DNA from: an uncultured Draconibacterium sp. | GTDB taxonomy: Bacteria > Bacteroidota > Bacteroidia > Bacteroidales > Prolixibacteraceae | Assembly: GCF_913060805.1 (NCBI RefSeq) | Contig: NZ_CAJXTC010000048.1 | Span: 1 to 34,870 of the forward strand | Length of the DNA: 34,870 nucleotides | Direction of reading: 5' to 3' | Program-made: the position numbers and the translations under genes | Shown here: positions 1-8,127 of the stretch, piece after piece | Layout: each line of letters begins with the position of its first letter | Position numbering within the stretch: position 1 is the stretch's first letter | Notes under the pieces: generated by a model | Seen by the model: the letters and a program-made list of their open reading frames with translations, nothing else | What the model was told of the DNA's origin: nothing | The model's database searches: none

Positions 1-1547
1 ACAATAACATCGGCAAATTTACCACGACCACCAGTCTGTTTCTTGAATACTTCACGTAATTCAACAGATTCGGTAATAGCCTCTTTGTATGCTACCTGAG
101 GTGCTCCCTGGTTACATTCAACTTTGAACTCACGTTTCAAACGGTCGATCAAAATTTCAAGGTGAAGCTCACCCATACCACGGATTACAGTCTGACCTGA
201 ATCTTCGTCGGTATTAACAACGAAAGTTGGATCTTCTTCAGCCAGTTTCGCCAAACCGTTTCCAAGTTTATCAACGTCTTTTTGCGACTTAGGCTCGATT
301 GCGATACCAATTACAGGTTCCGGGAAATCCATGCTTTCCAGCTCTACCGGGTTTTTCAGATCGCCAAGTGTATCACCTGTACGGATATCTTTAAAACCTA
401 CTGCAGCACAAATATCACCAGCCGAGATTGAATCTTTCGGGTTTTGCTTGTTAGAGTGCATCTGGTACAAACGCGAGATACGCTCCTTTTTACCGGTACG
501 CGAGTTATATACAGTGTCACCTGCATTCAATGTACCTGAGTACACACGAATGAAAGCCAAACGACCAACGAATGGGTCGGTAGCAATTTTAAATGCTAAT
601 GCAGCCAATGGCTCGTCAGCATCAGGATGACGTACAACCTCTTTGTCGGTTAGCGGGTTTTTACCGGTAATTTCGTCTTTATCAAGTGGCGATGGTAAAA
701 ACTCACAAACAGCATCCAGCAAACGCTGAACACCTTTATTTTTAAATGCTGATCCACACATCATTGGAATGATTACTCCTTCCAAAGTTGCTTTACGGAT
801 AACAGCCATCATTTCTTCTGAAGTAATTGAATCCGGATCTTCGAAATAACGCTCTAAAATTGCGTCATCAACTTCGGCAACTGATTCAACTAACTTTTCT
901 TTCCACTCTTCAGCTTGCTCTTGCAATTCAGCAGGAATTTCGCTTAGAACGTACTTAGTTCCCATAGCTGCATCGTCTTCCCAACGAACTGCTTTCATTT
1001 CTACAAGGTCGATAACCCCTTCGAAACTTTCTTCAGAACCAATAGGAATTTGCATTGGAACCGGGTTAGCACCTAATTTTTCTTTAATCTCGTTGTATAC
1101 ATTAAAGAAATCGGCACCCTGACGGTCCATTTTGTTTACGAATGCAATACGAGGAACGCCGTATTTTTCAGCCTGACGCCATACAGTTTCAGACTGTGCT
1201 TCTACACCACCAACGGCGCAGAACAATGCAACAGTTCCATCCAAAATTCTTAACGAACGCTCAACCTCAACAGTGAAGTCAACGTGTCCCGGAGTATCAA
1301 TGATGTTTACTTTGTACTCCTCGTCATTATGTTTCCAGAATGTAGTAGTAGCAGCAGAAGTAATAGTAATACCTCTTTCCTGCTCTTGCTCCATCCAGTC
1401 CATGGTAGCAGCACCATCGTGCACCTCACCAATACGGTGAGTTAAACCTGTATAAAACAGAATACGTTCTGTTACAGTGGTTTTACCGGCGTCGATGTGC
1501 GCCATAATACCAATGTTTCTGGTATATTTCAGATCTTGTTTAGCCAT
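1..1547 (-). CDS. fusA: Elongation factor G (EF-G1), 3' end cut by window
   Basis: Translational GTPase that drives ribosomal translocation and, with RRF, ribosome recycling in the cytoplasm. The reading frame starts at the ATG complementary to 1545-1547 ([19 protein letters not shown]) and is open to the window edge, about 515 codons, so the C-terminal domains are missing here. Canonical GTPase motifs are visible: P-loop AHIDAGKTT, switch [12 protein letters not shown]3 DTPGHVDF with the catalytic His, and G4 NKMD. It lies 43 bases downstream of rpsG in the usual str order rpsL-rpsG-fusA. It is the conventional counterpart of the atypical paralog at 24492-26648. The identification is firm. 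Confidence 0.98.
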   Translation of the reverse strand, partial: MAKQDLKYTRNIGIMAHIDAGKTTVTERILFYTGLTHRIGEVHDGAATMDWMEQEQERGITITSAATTTFWKHNDEEYKVNIIDTPGHVDFTVEVERSLRILDGTVALFCAVGGVEAQSETVWRQAEKYGVPRIAFVNKMDRQGADFFNVYNEIKEKLGANPVPMQIPIGSEESFEGVIDLVEMKAVRWEDDAAMGTKYVLSEIPAELQEQAEEWKEKLVESVAEVDDAILERYFEDPDSITSEEMMAVIRKATLEGVIIPMMCGSAFKNKGVQRLLDAVCEFLPSPLDKDEITGKNPLTDKEVVRHPDADEPLAALAFKIATDPFVGRLAFIRVYSGTLNAGDTVYNSRTGKKERISRLYQMHSNKQNPKDSISAGDICAAVGFKDIRTGDTLGDLKNPVELESMDFPEPVIGIAIEPKSQKDVDKLGNGLAKLAEEDPTFVVNTDEDSGQTVIRGMGELHLEILIDRLKREFKVECNQGAPQVAYKEAITESVELREVFKKQTGGRGKFADVI

Positions 1548-1590
1548 TTTTAAACCTATTTTCTATTACCAATTTTACTAAACTATGATT

Positions 1591-2067
1591 CTAGAATCTG
1601 AAGTGTGCGAATGCACGGTTAGCTTCTGCCATTCTGTGGGTATCTTCTTTTCTCTTGTATGCTCCACCTTCTTCGTTGAAAGCAGCGATGATCTCAGCAG
1701 ATAATTTATCAGCCATAGATCTTCCCGAACGTTTACGGGCAAACAAAATCATATTCTTGATACTGATGGCGTTTTTTCTTTCCGGACGAACTTCCATTGG
1801 AACCTGGAAAGTAGCACCACCAACACGGCGACTCTTAACTTCAACATTTGGAGTAATGTTCTCTAATGCTTTTTTCCAAACATCAAGAGGAGACAACTCT
1901 GTGTCTTTCATTCTTTTTTCTACCATATCCATAGCCTCGTAGAATACTGTGTAGGCTGTAGATTTTTTCCCGTCAACCATAAGGTCATTTACAAAACGGG
2001 TTACTAAAGTGTCGTTGAATTTTGGATCCGGTAAAAGGATCCTCTTCTTTGGTTTCGACTTTCTCAT
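1591..2067 (-). CDS. rpsG: 30S ribosomal protein S7
   Basis: Primary 16S rRNA-binding protein that nucleates assembly of the 30S head. It has 158 residues, the usual length for Bacteroidota, with a basic N-terminus ([17 protein letters not shown]), the family stretch [18 protein letters not shown] and the C-terminal [20 protein letters not shown]. It is the middle gene of the str operon, separated from rpsL by a 136-base spacer and from fusA by 43 bases. In E. coli S7 represses translation through the S12-S7 spacer; whether the spacer here does the same is unknown, although it holds a small hairpin. Confidence 0.98.
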   Translation of the reverse strand: MRKSKPKKRILLPDPKFNDTLVTRFVNDLMVDGKKSTAYTVFYEAMDMVEKRMKDTELSPLDVWKKALENITPNVEVKSRRVGGATFQVPMEVRPERKNAISIKNMILFARKRSGRSMADKLSAEIIAAFNEEGGAYKRKEDTHRMAEANRAFAHFRF

Positions 2068-2110
2068 TTTAAAACTTTTTAGTGTTATTCAAATCGGCTG
2101 CCCTAAGGCG

Positions 2111-2134
2111 GTCTTCAGTTCATCTCCGGAAGAC
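2111..2134 (-). other. Hairpin in the rpsL-rpsG spacer
   Basis: A 6-bp perfect stem (GTCTTC/GAAGAC) with a 12-base loop lies within the 136-base rpsL-rpsG spacer. Its position matches the S7 autoregulatory site of the E. coli str operon. The sequence alone does not show that S7 binds here, and such a short stem could occur by chance. Confidence 0.25.
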
Positions 2135-2203
2135 AATAGAGAGAATTCCTTACTCAACCAAACCACTGCAAATAACGTAGTTAATTACTCTTTTTTTACT
2201 TTC

Positions 2204-2578
2204 TTATTTTTTCGGTTTTTTCGCACCATATTTCGAACGACGTTGTAAACGTCCTTCAACACCCGCAGTATCCAGCGCACCGCGAATTAAGTGATAACGT
2301 ACACCCGGAAGGTCTTTTACTCTACCTCCACGTACAAGCACGATTGAGTGCTCCTGAAGGTTGTGACCTTCACCTGGAATGTAAGCATTCACTTCTTTAC
2401 CATTGGTTAACCTTACCCTTGCAACTTTACGCATTGCTGAGTTCGGTTTCTTTGGTGTAGTGGTATAAACACGAACACATACTCCACGACGCTGTGGGCA
2501 TGAATCTAAAGCCGGAGATTTACTTTTCTCAACTTTAGTCTGTCTTCCTTTTCTAACTAACTGTTGAATAGTTGGCAT
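2204..2578 (-). CDS. rpsL: 30S ribosomal protein S12
   Basis: Decoding-centre protein of the small subunit. It has 124 residues with the invariant loop [19 protein letters not shown] (the lysine pair falls at residues 43-44, the streptomycin-resistance hotspot, and is wild type) and a second conserved loop [20 protein letters not shown], whose Asp is the methylthiolation site in other bacteria. It is the first gene of the str operon and has its own promoter upstream. The identification is certain. Confidence 0.98.
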   Translation of the reverse strand: MPTIQQLVRKGRQTKVEKSKSPALDSCPQRRGVCVRVYTTTPKKPNSAMRKVARVRLTNGKEVNAYIPGEGHNLQEHSIVLVRGGRVKDLPGVRYHLIRGALDTAGVEGRLQRRSKYGAKKPKK

Positions 2579-2626
2579 AACTACCTGTTTTTTATATAGT
2601 TAATAATCATTATCCAAAATGGACTG

Positions 2627-2657
2627 CAAAATTATGCAAAAATCCTTAATTATCAAT
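2627..2657 (-). promoter_or_regulatory. Predicted Bacteroidota sigma-70 promoter of the str operon
   Basis: Reading the minus strand, the -7 element TAATTTTG (2634-2627) matches TAnnTTTG exactly. ATTG (2657-2654) stands exactly 19 bases upstream, where TTTG/TTG is expected. The start site would fall near 2620, about 40 bases before the rpsL start. Confidence 0.65.
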
Positions 2658-2785
2658 CGTTTCGAGACGGAAAAGCGCACTTTTCCCCTAAAAACGGCTC
2701 GCAAAAGTACGAATTATTATTTAAGAACAATAGGTTTCTACCTTTTTTTTGAAAAAATTAAGATTGGAATGAATTGATGCAGAGG

Positions 2786-2821
2786 GAAGTTAGAAGAATG
2801 AAGCCGGAAGAAGTTTGGAAG
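2786..2821. repeat. GAAG heptad array
   Basis: GAAG occurs at 2786, 2793, 2800 and 2807 with a perfect 7-base period and variable 3-base fillers, then again at 2810 and 2818. It is non-coding on both strands as far as I can see. Confidence 0.6.
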
Positions 2822-2881
2822 AAAATTTGCAACAGGCAAAACACAATCGGCAATTAACATTTTGCTTATTGAAATTTGCCA

Positions 2882-2905
2882 ACTGTCAACTGCGACAGAT
2901 CACTG
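2882..2905. repeat. ACTG-phased repeat, copy 1
   Basis: ACTG, ACTG, ACAG and ACTG lie at 2882, 2889, 2895 and 2902 (steps 7, 6, 7). The same step pattern occurs at 16818-16841, so the two stretches look like diverged copies of one intergenic repeat. Confidence 0.55.
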
Positions 2906-4207
2906 CTTTATCCGCTCTTTCCAAAGTGATTTTAATGGATTGAAAATTCGCTGAATCAAACGCAGGTCTTCGGTAATGATTTCTGCCTGTCCCATTAACT
3001 GACTTTGCATTTGCAGCTCGTTATCGTAATTGGTAACCAAACCATTAGGAAAAGTTATTTCTACCATATAAAAACTGTCCTCAGGCACCAGCGAAACACT
3101 TTTAACTTTACCGCGCACCAAACCGTACTCCATGTACGGGTAATTATCGAATTTTACATTTACATCGAGGCCCTCTTTTACTTTTCCCGATCCACGAACA
3201 GGTAATTCCACTTTCCCAATCACCTCGCCCACATCTTCGGGAACAATGGTTAACACACGGTCGCCTTCGGTAATATTCTGGTTTTCGGCATAAAACTTAT
3301 TAAAGGTTACTACACCATCGATTGGCGAACGTAATACATAAGTTAGAAACCAATCACTTGCCTGGCTCTTCAGATTATTAAACGCCTCAATTAATGCCGA
3401 TTCATACTGAATTTTATAATCGTGGTATTCTTTTTCGTTTTCAATAATTTTCTGGTCCAACTCACTGATACCGATCTGACGCTCAGCCAATGTCGAGCGA
3501 ATTCCGTCGAGTTCCGATTTTTTACTCAACATTTCCGATTCGGCTTGTTCCAGAACAGTGGAAGAAACAACTTCACCGGCCAGCAATTTTTTCTGACGTT
3601 CGTAATTCCGTTGTTTAATCTGGTATTCTTTGTCGATGGCAACTTTCTGTTCCCAAAGTCGGTCGTACAAAATCCTGGCGTTTTTCAACTGCTCTTTATA
3701 CGAATCCTCTTTTAATATATAATAGTTGCGCTGGTAGAATTCATTCAGCTCCTCATAGCGGGTTAAAAACTGCGAATAATACTCCTGCACTGCTCCCAAC
3801 TGCAGACTTTTATTAAAACGCTGCGAAACGGTAAAATTAAGGGTATCAAAAGCCGGCTGAACGTTGCTGATCATTTGCTCCAATTCCAGCACATCGGTAT
3901 AATCTGCCGGATTTTCAATTAACGCAATAGTTTGTCCTGCACTCACATGGTCTTTATCCTCAACAAACAACTTGTCAATTTTTCCGGTTGCACGGGCAAC
4001 CAAAGTAGCCGGCGGATTTTCGGTGGTAACCACAATGTTCGAGCGCAAAATGTCGGGATAATAAAAGATAAAGCTAAAAATAATGATCAGCGAAAAGATA
4101 GCAACGAACATGAGAATTCCGTACCGCACAATGCGCGATGGAACTCCACCAAGTATCTCCTGTACTTCGCTGGAACGGATTTCTATTTTATTTTGATCGT
4201 CAGCCAT
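2900..4207 (-). CDS. HlyD-family membrane fusion protein of a peptide/bacteriocin-type exporter
   Basis: Periplasmic adaptor of a type I secretion system, joining the inner-membrane ABC exporter to an outer-membrane channel. It has 435 residues: a short cytoplasmic N-terminus, one membrane segment at about residues 28-52 (YGILMFVAIFSLIIIFSFIF), a lipoyl-type half motif (ATGKIDKLFVEDKDHVSAGQ), a long alpha-helical coiled-coil hairpin (about 110-285, many Glu/Gln/Lys heptads), the second lipoyl half (LRSPIDGVVTFNK) and a beta-barrel C-terminal part. Its start lies 6 bases after the stop of the upstream ABC transporter, so the two are surely co-transcribed. No outer-membrane TolC-like gene is in the window. 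The substrate is unknown. Confidence 0.9.
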   Translation of the reverse strand: MADDQNKIEIRSSEVQEILGGVPSRIVRYGILMFVAIFSLIIIFSFIFYYPDILRSNIVVTTENPPATLVARATGKIDKLFVEDKDHVSAGQTIALIENPADYTDVLELEQMISNVQPAFDTLNFTVSQRFNKSLQLGAVQEYYSQFLTRYEELNEFYQRNYYILKEDSYKEQLKNARILYDRLWEQKVAIDKEYQIKQRNYERQKKLLAGEVVSSTVLEQAESEMLSKKSELDGIRSTLAERQIGISELDQKIIENEKEYHDYKIQYESALIEAFNNLKSQASDWFLTYVLRSPIDGVVTFNKFYAENQNITEGDRVLTIVPEDVGEVIGKVELPVRGSGKVKEGLDVNVKFDNYPYMEYGLVRGKVKSVSLVPEDSFYMVEITFPNGLVTNYDNELQMQSQLMGQAEIITEDLRLIQRIFNPLKSLWKERIKQ

Positions 4208-4213
4208 TTGTTA

Positions 4214-6403
4214 TCAGTTTCCCAATTCCAATTGATTTTTAACCAGCTGATAATATTTCCCTTGTCTAGCTATCAATTCTTCATGCGTTCCACGCTCAAC
4301 AATTTCACCGGTATCGAGCACCACGATCTGATCAGCATTTTTTACCGTACTTAAACGGTGCGCCACCACAACCACCGTTTTGCCTGCCGAGAATTTGTCC
4401 ATATTCTCCATGATCATTTTCTCGTTGTTAGCATCAAGCGCATTGGTTGCTTCATCGAAGAACAGGTACTCCGGCGATTTATAAATTGCACGTGCAATCA
4501 GTATCCGTTGTTTCTGCCCTTGACTCAATCCAACTCCTTCCTGCCCTATTTTTGTATTGTAGCTCAACGGCAAAGCTTCAATGTAATCCTGAATATTCGC
4601 CATTTTCACCGCGTTCAACAAACGTTCCTGATCAACCAATTCATCATTCACCACTATATTCTTCGCGATGCTGTCGGAAAAAATAAAACCGTCTTGCATT
4701 ACTACACCGCAGTTGTCGCGCCACATTTGCGGTGAATAGTTTGCTAAGCGCGTTCCGCCAATTTTAATGTCGCCCGCAACCGGAGGATAAAAACCAAGCA
4801 ACAGTTTTATCAATGTAGTTTTTCCACTTCCACTGGTTCCCACAATCGCAGTCGTTTTCTTTTCCGGAATTTCGAGATTGATATTATTTAAAACCTTTGG
4901 CGAACGCGGCCCTTCATATTGAAAGACCAATTCGTTAACCGATATTCCTTTATTTTCAGGCAGATTTCTCACATACGATTTACCGGCTTCACTCTCATCC
5001 TTTTTCTCGTGTATCTCTGCCAAACGCTCCAAACTAATCTTGGCATCCTGCGCTGTGTGCATAAAATTAATCAACTGGCGCAAGGGCGTATTAAGCTGCC
5101 CTATTATATATTGTATAGCCAGCATCATACCAAGGGTTAATTCGCCATTCACAACCGCCGTGGCTGAAATGATTATAATGAGAATATTTTTTGTCTCATT
5201 AATAAATACAGAGCCGGCATCCTGATACTGCTGCAGCGAAAGGCTTTTTACGCTTACTTTAAACAGCCCGGCCTGAACACGCTCCCACTCCCAGCGTTTT
5301 TGCTTTTCGTAGTTGTTCAGTTTAATCTCCTGCATTCCGTTAATGATCTGGATCAACTTACTCTGGTTTTCAGAAAGTTTATTAAAACGTTTGAAATCGA
5401 GTTCGCGGCGGCGTTTCATAAAAACATAGATCCACACAAAATATAGAGCCGAACCAACAATGAAAATCAAAAATATCGTCCAGCTGTAAATGGCCAGCAC
5501 AATGGCAAAAACCACCAGACTAAAAACCGAGAATAACACGCCAATTGACTGCGCCGTAAGAAATCGCTCAATTCGGTCGTGATCTTCAATACGCTGTAAA
5601 ATATCGCCGATCATTTTTGAATCGAAAAAGCCCAACGGCAATTTCATCAACTTGATCAGAAAGTCGGAAATAATTGAAATATTTATGCGCGTACTAATGT
5701 GCAACAAAATCCATGAGCGGATAAACTCAACCGACATCCGGCTGATGAACAAAACCAGTTGCGCAATAAGCACCAGATAAATAAAACCGATATCCTGGTT
5801 ATTAATACCAATATCAACTACACTCTGGGTTAAAAACGGCAACACCAATTGAATGCAGCTTCCTAAAAAGAAGCCAAGAACTAACTGAATCACCAGTTTT
5901 TTGTAGGGTTTCAGGTAATTAAAAACAAACTGAAATCCGGTACGTTTTACTTTGTCGTCTTCGCTCTGATAGAAATCAGGTGTTGGCTGCAAAAGCAGAC
6001 AAATTCCCTTTTCTTCACCGCCCGAAACTGTTGATATCCATTTTTCGCAAAACTCTTTCTCCGAGTATTCAATGCGCCCAAATTCAGGATCGGCAACATA
6101 AACTTTGCCTTTCTTAAACTGATAAACAACCACAAAATGCTCCTGCCCCCAATGTACAATACAAGGCAGCGGCGCTTCATTTTTTAGTTGCTCAAAAGTG
6201 ATTTTCACGCCCATCGAGCGCATTCCAATTGCTTCGGCAGCATCGCTGATTCCCAACAACGACACGCCTTCTCGTGTGATGTAAGAGTTTTCGCGAAGAA
6301 ATTCGGTGGTGAAATGTTTCCCGTAATATTTGGCCACCATACGCAAACACGTCGGGCCGCAATCCATCGCATCAAATTGTTGATAAAACGGGAACTTTGA
6401 CAT
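4214..6403 (-). CDS. Peptidase-containing ABC transporter (C39 peptidase, PCAT)
   Basis: ATP-driven exporter with an N-terminal cytosolic C39 cysteine peptidase that normally trims double-glycine leader peptides from its cargo. I place the start at the ATG complementary to 6401-6403 (MSKFPFYQQFDAMDCGPTCL), giving 729 residues; a longer frame to 6442 adds 13 residues that do not look like the family. The peptidase triad is intact: Cys15 with oxyanion Gln9, His89 (EHFVVVY) and Asp105. Six membrane segments span about 165-445. The nucleotide-binding domain has Walker A GTSGSGKT (522-529), signature LSQGQ (626-630), Walker B FFDE (to 651) and H-loop His682, all canonical. It is followed by its membrane fusion protein. 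No double-glycine leader peptide gene is visible nearby, so the cargo is likely encoded elsewhere. Confidence 0.92.
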   Translation of the reverse strand: MSKFPFYQQFDAMDCGPTCLRMVAKYYGKHFTTEFLRENSYITREGVSLLGISDAAEAIGMRSMGVKITFEQLKNEAPLPCIVHWGQEHFVVVYQFKKGKVYVADPEFGRIEYSEKEFCEKWISTVSGGEEKGICLLLQPTPDFYQSEDDKVKRTGFQFVFNYLKPYKKLVIQLVLGFFLGSCIQLVLPFLTQSVVDIGINNQDIGFIYLVLIAQLVLFISRMSVEFIRSWILLHISTRINISIISDFLIKLMKLPLGFFDSKMIGDILQRIEDHDRIERFLTAQSIGVLFSVFSLVVFAIVLAIYSWTIFLIFIVGSALYFVWIYVFMKRRRELDFKRFNKLSENQSKLIQIINGMQEIKLNNYEKQKRWEWERVQAGLFKVSVKSLSLQQYQDAGSVFINETKNILIIIISATAVVNGELTLGMMLAIQYIIGQLNTPLRQLINFMHTAQDAKISLERLAEIHEKKDESEAGKSYVRNLPENKGISVNELVFQYEGPRSPKVLNNINLEIPEKKTTAIVGTSGSGKTTLIKLLLGFYPPVAGDIKIGGTRLANYSPQMWRDNCGVVMQDGFIFSDSIAKNIVVNDELVDQERLLNAVKMANIQDYIEALPLSYNTKIGQEGVGLSQGQKQRILIARAIYKSPEYLFFDEATNALDANNEKMIMENMDKFSAGKTVVVVAHRLSTVKNADQIVVLDTGEIVERGTHEELIARQGKYYQLVKNQLELGN

Positions 6404-6552
6404 AACTTTCTTTTGTTGCGGAAAGATAGAAAAAATTCTCAATGCTCCCGCCAGTATTGACGATTTGATACTAACAGAGTTATCAGATTTTGAGATCGCG
6501 AGCTTCGAAATGTGTTTTTTGTTTCGCTATAAAGTTGATAATAAGAATTAAC

Positions 6553-6560
6553 TATATTTG
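6553..6560 (+). promoter_or_regulatory. Predicted -7 element for the tandem secreted-protein genes
   Basis: TATATTTG matches the Bacteroidota -7 consensus TAnnTTTG, 28 bases before the ATG at 6589. The upstream half is weak: GTTG at 6534-6537 is only 15 bases away. It lies within 10 bases of the opposing minus-strand -7 box. Confidence 0.5.
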
Positions 6561-6567
6561 TTAAGGT

Positions 6568-6600
6568 CAAACATAATTTAATTTCAAAATGCACCTCAAA
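6568..6600 (-). promoter_or_regulatory. Predicted promoter for the exporter operon
   Basis: On the minus strand, TATGTTTG (6575-6568) matches TAnnTTTG exactly, with TTTG (6600-6597) 21 bases upstream. It lies back to back with the plus-strand promoter at 6553-6560, and its -33 box lies inside the first codons of the divergent gene. The predicted 5' leader of the exporter mRNA is about 150 bases. Confidence 0.5.
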
Positions 6601-7110
6601 ATTCGATTTTCATTATTCCTCCTTTTTTGCCTGCCTGTTCTGGTACTGGCCCAGCAGCCAAAATACGAGATTCAGGTAGTAAGCTGTATTGAATCGCTGG
6701 TTCCTAGCGGAGTGGGAAGATCGCGAATGATTTCGCCGGTTGTAGAAGTGAATTACGAAGATTTCACCTCGCAACAAACGGAAGCCAAAAAGGACAAAAA
6801 CAAAAGTAAACGCAAAGACATCCGCATTAAGGAATACGAAGAAACCAAGTTGTTGAACTTTTATAATGAAGGAGGAATCCGGTTTCAGAATATTGTTTCG
6901 AATGATGCACTGGTAACATCGAAAATTAATGATATGCTGGCCAACGGCTGGGAACTGTTCGATGTAAAAACAGGCGTTGAAAGCAAAATGGCAAACGCCA
7001 GTGTTAAAAAAGAAATTTTTAAAGCCTTGCTTGATGACGACAGCGAGAGCGCTAACGATCCGAACGGAATATTTCTAACAAGATATTTTTTCAGAAAAGA
7101 GATTGAGTAA
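6589..7110 (+). CDS. Secreted DUF4177-like protein, tandem paralog 1
   Basis: Unknown function; 173 residues. An N-terminal Sec signal peptide (MHLKIRFSLFLLFCLPVLVLA, cleavage probably before QQP) predicts export to the periplasm; there is no lipobox Cys. The mature part opens with KYEIQVV and closes with GIFLTRYFFRKE, and its middle holds the conserved stretches PSGVGRSR, ETKLLNFYNEGGIRFQNI, SNDALVTSKINDML and NGWELFDV. A YE-beta-strand followed by a helix ending in GWEL and a final beta-strand is the layout of the DUF4177 fold, so I suggest a relationship, with a charged insertion (EAKKDKNKSKRKDIR) in the middle. It is followed 48 bases later by its paralog, with no promoter between, so the two probably form one operon. 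Confidence 0.8.
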   Translation: MHLKIRFSLFLLFCLPVLVLAQQPKYEIQVVSCIESLVPSGVGRSRMISPVVEVNYEDFTSQQTEAKKDKNKSKRKDIRIKEYEETKLLNFYNEGGIRFQNIVSNDALVTSKINDMLANGWELFDVKTGVESKMANASVKKEIFKALLDDDSESANDPNGIFLTRYFFRKEIE

Positions 7111-7158
7111 CCCGAAAGACACATTCAAATCAAGTTAAAAATCACAAAACTTATAACA

Positions 7159-7650
7159 ATGAAACAAGTATTTATCTTCATCCTTCTGGCACTATTTTTA
7201 TCGCCGGCAGCAAACGGACAGGAAACTCCGCAGTACGAAGTAAAAATTATTACCACAATCGAATCGATCATCCCGAGTGGAGTTGGCCGTTCGCGATTAC
7301 TCTCTACCGATCACGAGGTGGATTACAAAGAGTTCACCACAACACAAACAGCAGAAAACGGTGACCGTAACAAAAGCGACCGTGAAGAAATTCGTATTAA
7401 AGATTACGACGAAACCAAACTGCTTAACTTTTTCAACGTTGGTGGTATTCGTTTTCAGAACATTGCCTCGAACGATGCATTGTTAACCTCAAAAATTAAC
7501 GACATGATGAGCCAGGGCTGGGAACTGGCTTTTGTAAATACTGGTGTTGAAAGTTACGGAGGTGCCGATGACACGAATGGAATTTTTATTACGCGTTATA
7601 TTTTTAAACGCCAGAAAGTAGCAGGAGCTGACGATTCACCACAGGAGTAA
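7159..7650 (+). CDS. Secreted DUF4177-like protein, tandem paralog 2
   Basis: Unknown function; 163 residues. It has a signal peptide (MKQVFIFILLALFLSPAANG, cleavage probably before QET). It aligns along its whole length with the preceding gene: YEVKIITTIESIIPSGVGRSR, ETKLLNFFNVGGIRFQNI, SNDALLTSKINDMM, GWELAFVNTGVES and GIFITRYIFKR. The charged central loop and the short segment after GVES differ most; paralog 1 carries about 20 extra residues there. The pair most likely arose by tandem duplication. I recall related single-copy hypothetical proteins in other Bacteroidota but cannot verify that here. A strong terminator follows. Confidence 0.82.
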   Translation: MKQVFIFILLALFLSPAANGQETPQYEVKIITTIESIIPSGVGRSRLLSTDHEVDYKEFTTTQTAENGDRNKSDREEIRIKDYDETKLLNFFNVGGIRFQNIASNDALLTSKINDMMSQGWELAFVNTGVESYGGADDTNGIFITRYIFKRQKVAGADDSPQE

Positions 7651-7660
7651 TCCCATACAG

Positions 7661-7708
7661 TAAATAACAAAGGCCTGCCAATAATATTTTGCAAGCCTTT
7701 GTTATTTA
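7661..7708. terminator. Bidirectional intrinsic terminator
   Basis: Arms 7661-7678 and 7691-7708 form an 18-bp stem with one mismatch around a 12-base loop. The A/T-rich outer half supplies a U-rich 3' end on both strands. It separates the convergent genes ending at 7650 (plus) and 7747 (minus). Confidence 0.85.
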
Positions 7709-7746
7709 TCATGCTTTTTATAGTTCCCCAAAAACTCCCATTTAAT

Positions 7747-8061
7747 TTAAAAAATATGAAATCCCATATAAACTAGAGCCGGAAGAAATCCCAGCAACGA
7801 CAACGGTCTGGCCGATTTTTCAAATTTTTCCTTGTCGCTTAAGTAATAAAACACCCCAACAGGAAGCACTGCAATAGCAAAACTAATTCCCAGAAAATCA
7901 AAAAAGACTCCCCGACCAGAGAATATTTCCAGCACAGTTGTCGCTTCTTTAAAATAGAAAATCCCAAAGCTTATCAGTGCCGATACGAGCAGGATAACAA
8001 GGGGATAAATCCGGCAGCAAAGATTATTTTTTAGCATGCTGCAAGATAACCATAAAACCAA
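7747..8061 (-). CDS. Small hypothetical integral membrane protein
   Basis: I do not recognise a family. It has 104 residues from the ATG at 8061; a start at the internal ATG complementary to 8035-8037 (MLKNNLCCRIYP) is equally plausible and gives 96 residues. Three hydrophobic segments are visible: PLVILLVSALISFGIFYF, FDFLGISFAIAVLPVGVFYYL and a shorter C-terminal LLGFLPALVYMGFHIF. The linker KEKFEKSARP is charged, suggesting a small polytopic inner-membrane protein. It is divergent from the response regulator gene with 66 bases between. Coding is supported by the well-formed hydrophobic pattern and clean placement between neighbours. Confidence 0.65.
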   Translation of the reverse strand: MVLWLSCSMLKNNLCCRIYPLVILLVSALISFGIFYFKEATTVLEIFSGRGVFFDFLGISFAIAVLPVGVFYYLSDKEKFEKSARPLSLLGFLPALVYMGFHIF

Positions 8062-8127
8062 CTCATCAGAAACAAATGACGCCAGAAGCTTTAAAGTTAT
8101 TATATTGCAATTTGAAAATAAGCCTAC

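Larger units (their letters stand above)
2579..2899. other. Spacer between exporter genes and str operon, with short-word arrays
   Basis: This 321-base spacer has no ORF with coding character. Its left part holds the str promoter. Its right part (about 2786-2905) consists of short repeated words: GAAG at 2786, 2793, 2800 and 2807 (an exact 7-base period), then a CAA/GGCAA-rich stretch, then ACTG-type words at 2882, 2889, 2895 (as ACAG) and 2902. The last word overlaps the stop codon of the membrane fusion protein. I see no clear terminator for that gene. Confidence 0.6.

Noticed and set aside
1655-1942. Plus-strand ORF opposite rpsG, and similar antisense ORFs opposite other genes
   Set aside because: They are shadows of strongly conserved genes on the other strand, with no own promoter or family signature.
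6404-6442. 13-residue N-terminal extension of the C39 exporter
   Set aside because: C39 domains begin close to the QxxxxDCG motif, and the extension is not typical; the ATG at 6403 places Gln9 and Cys15 correctly.
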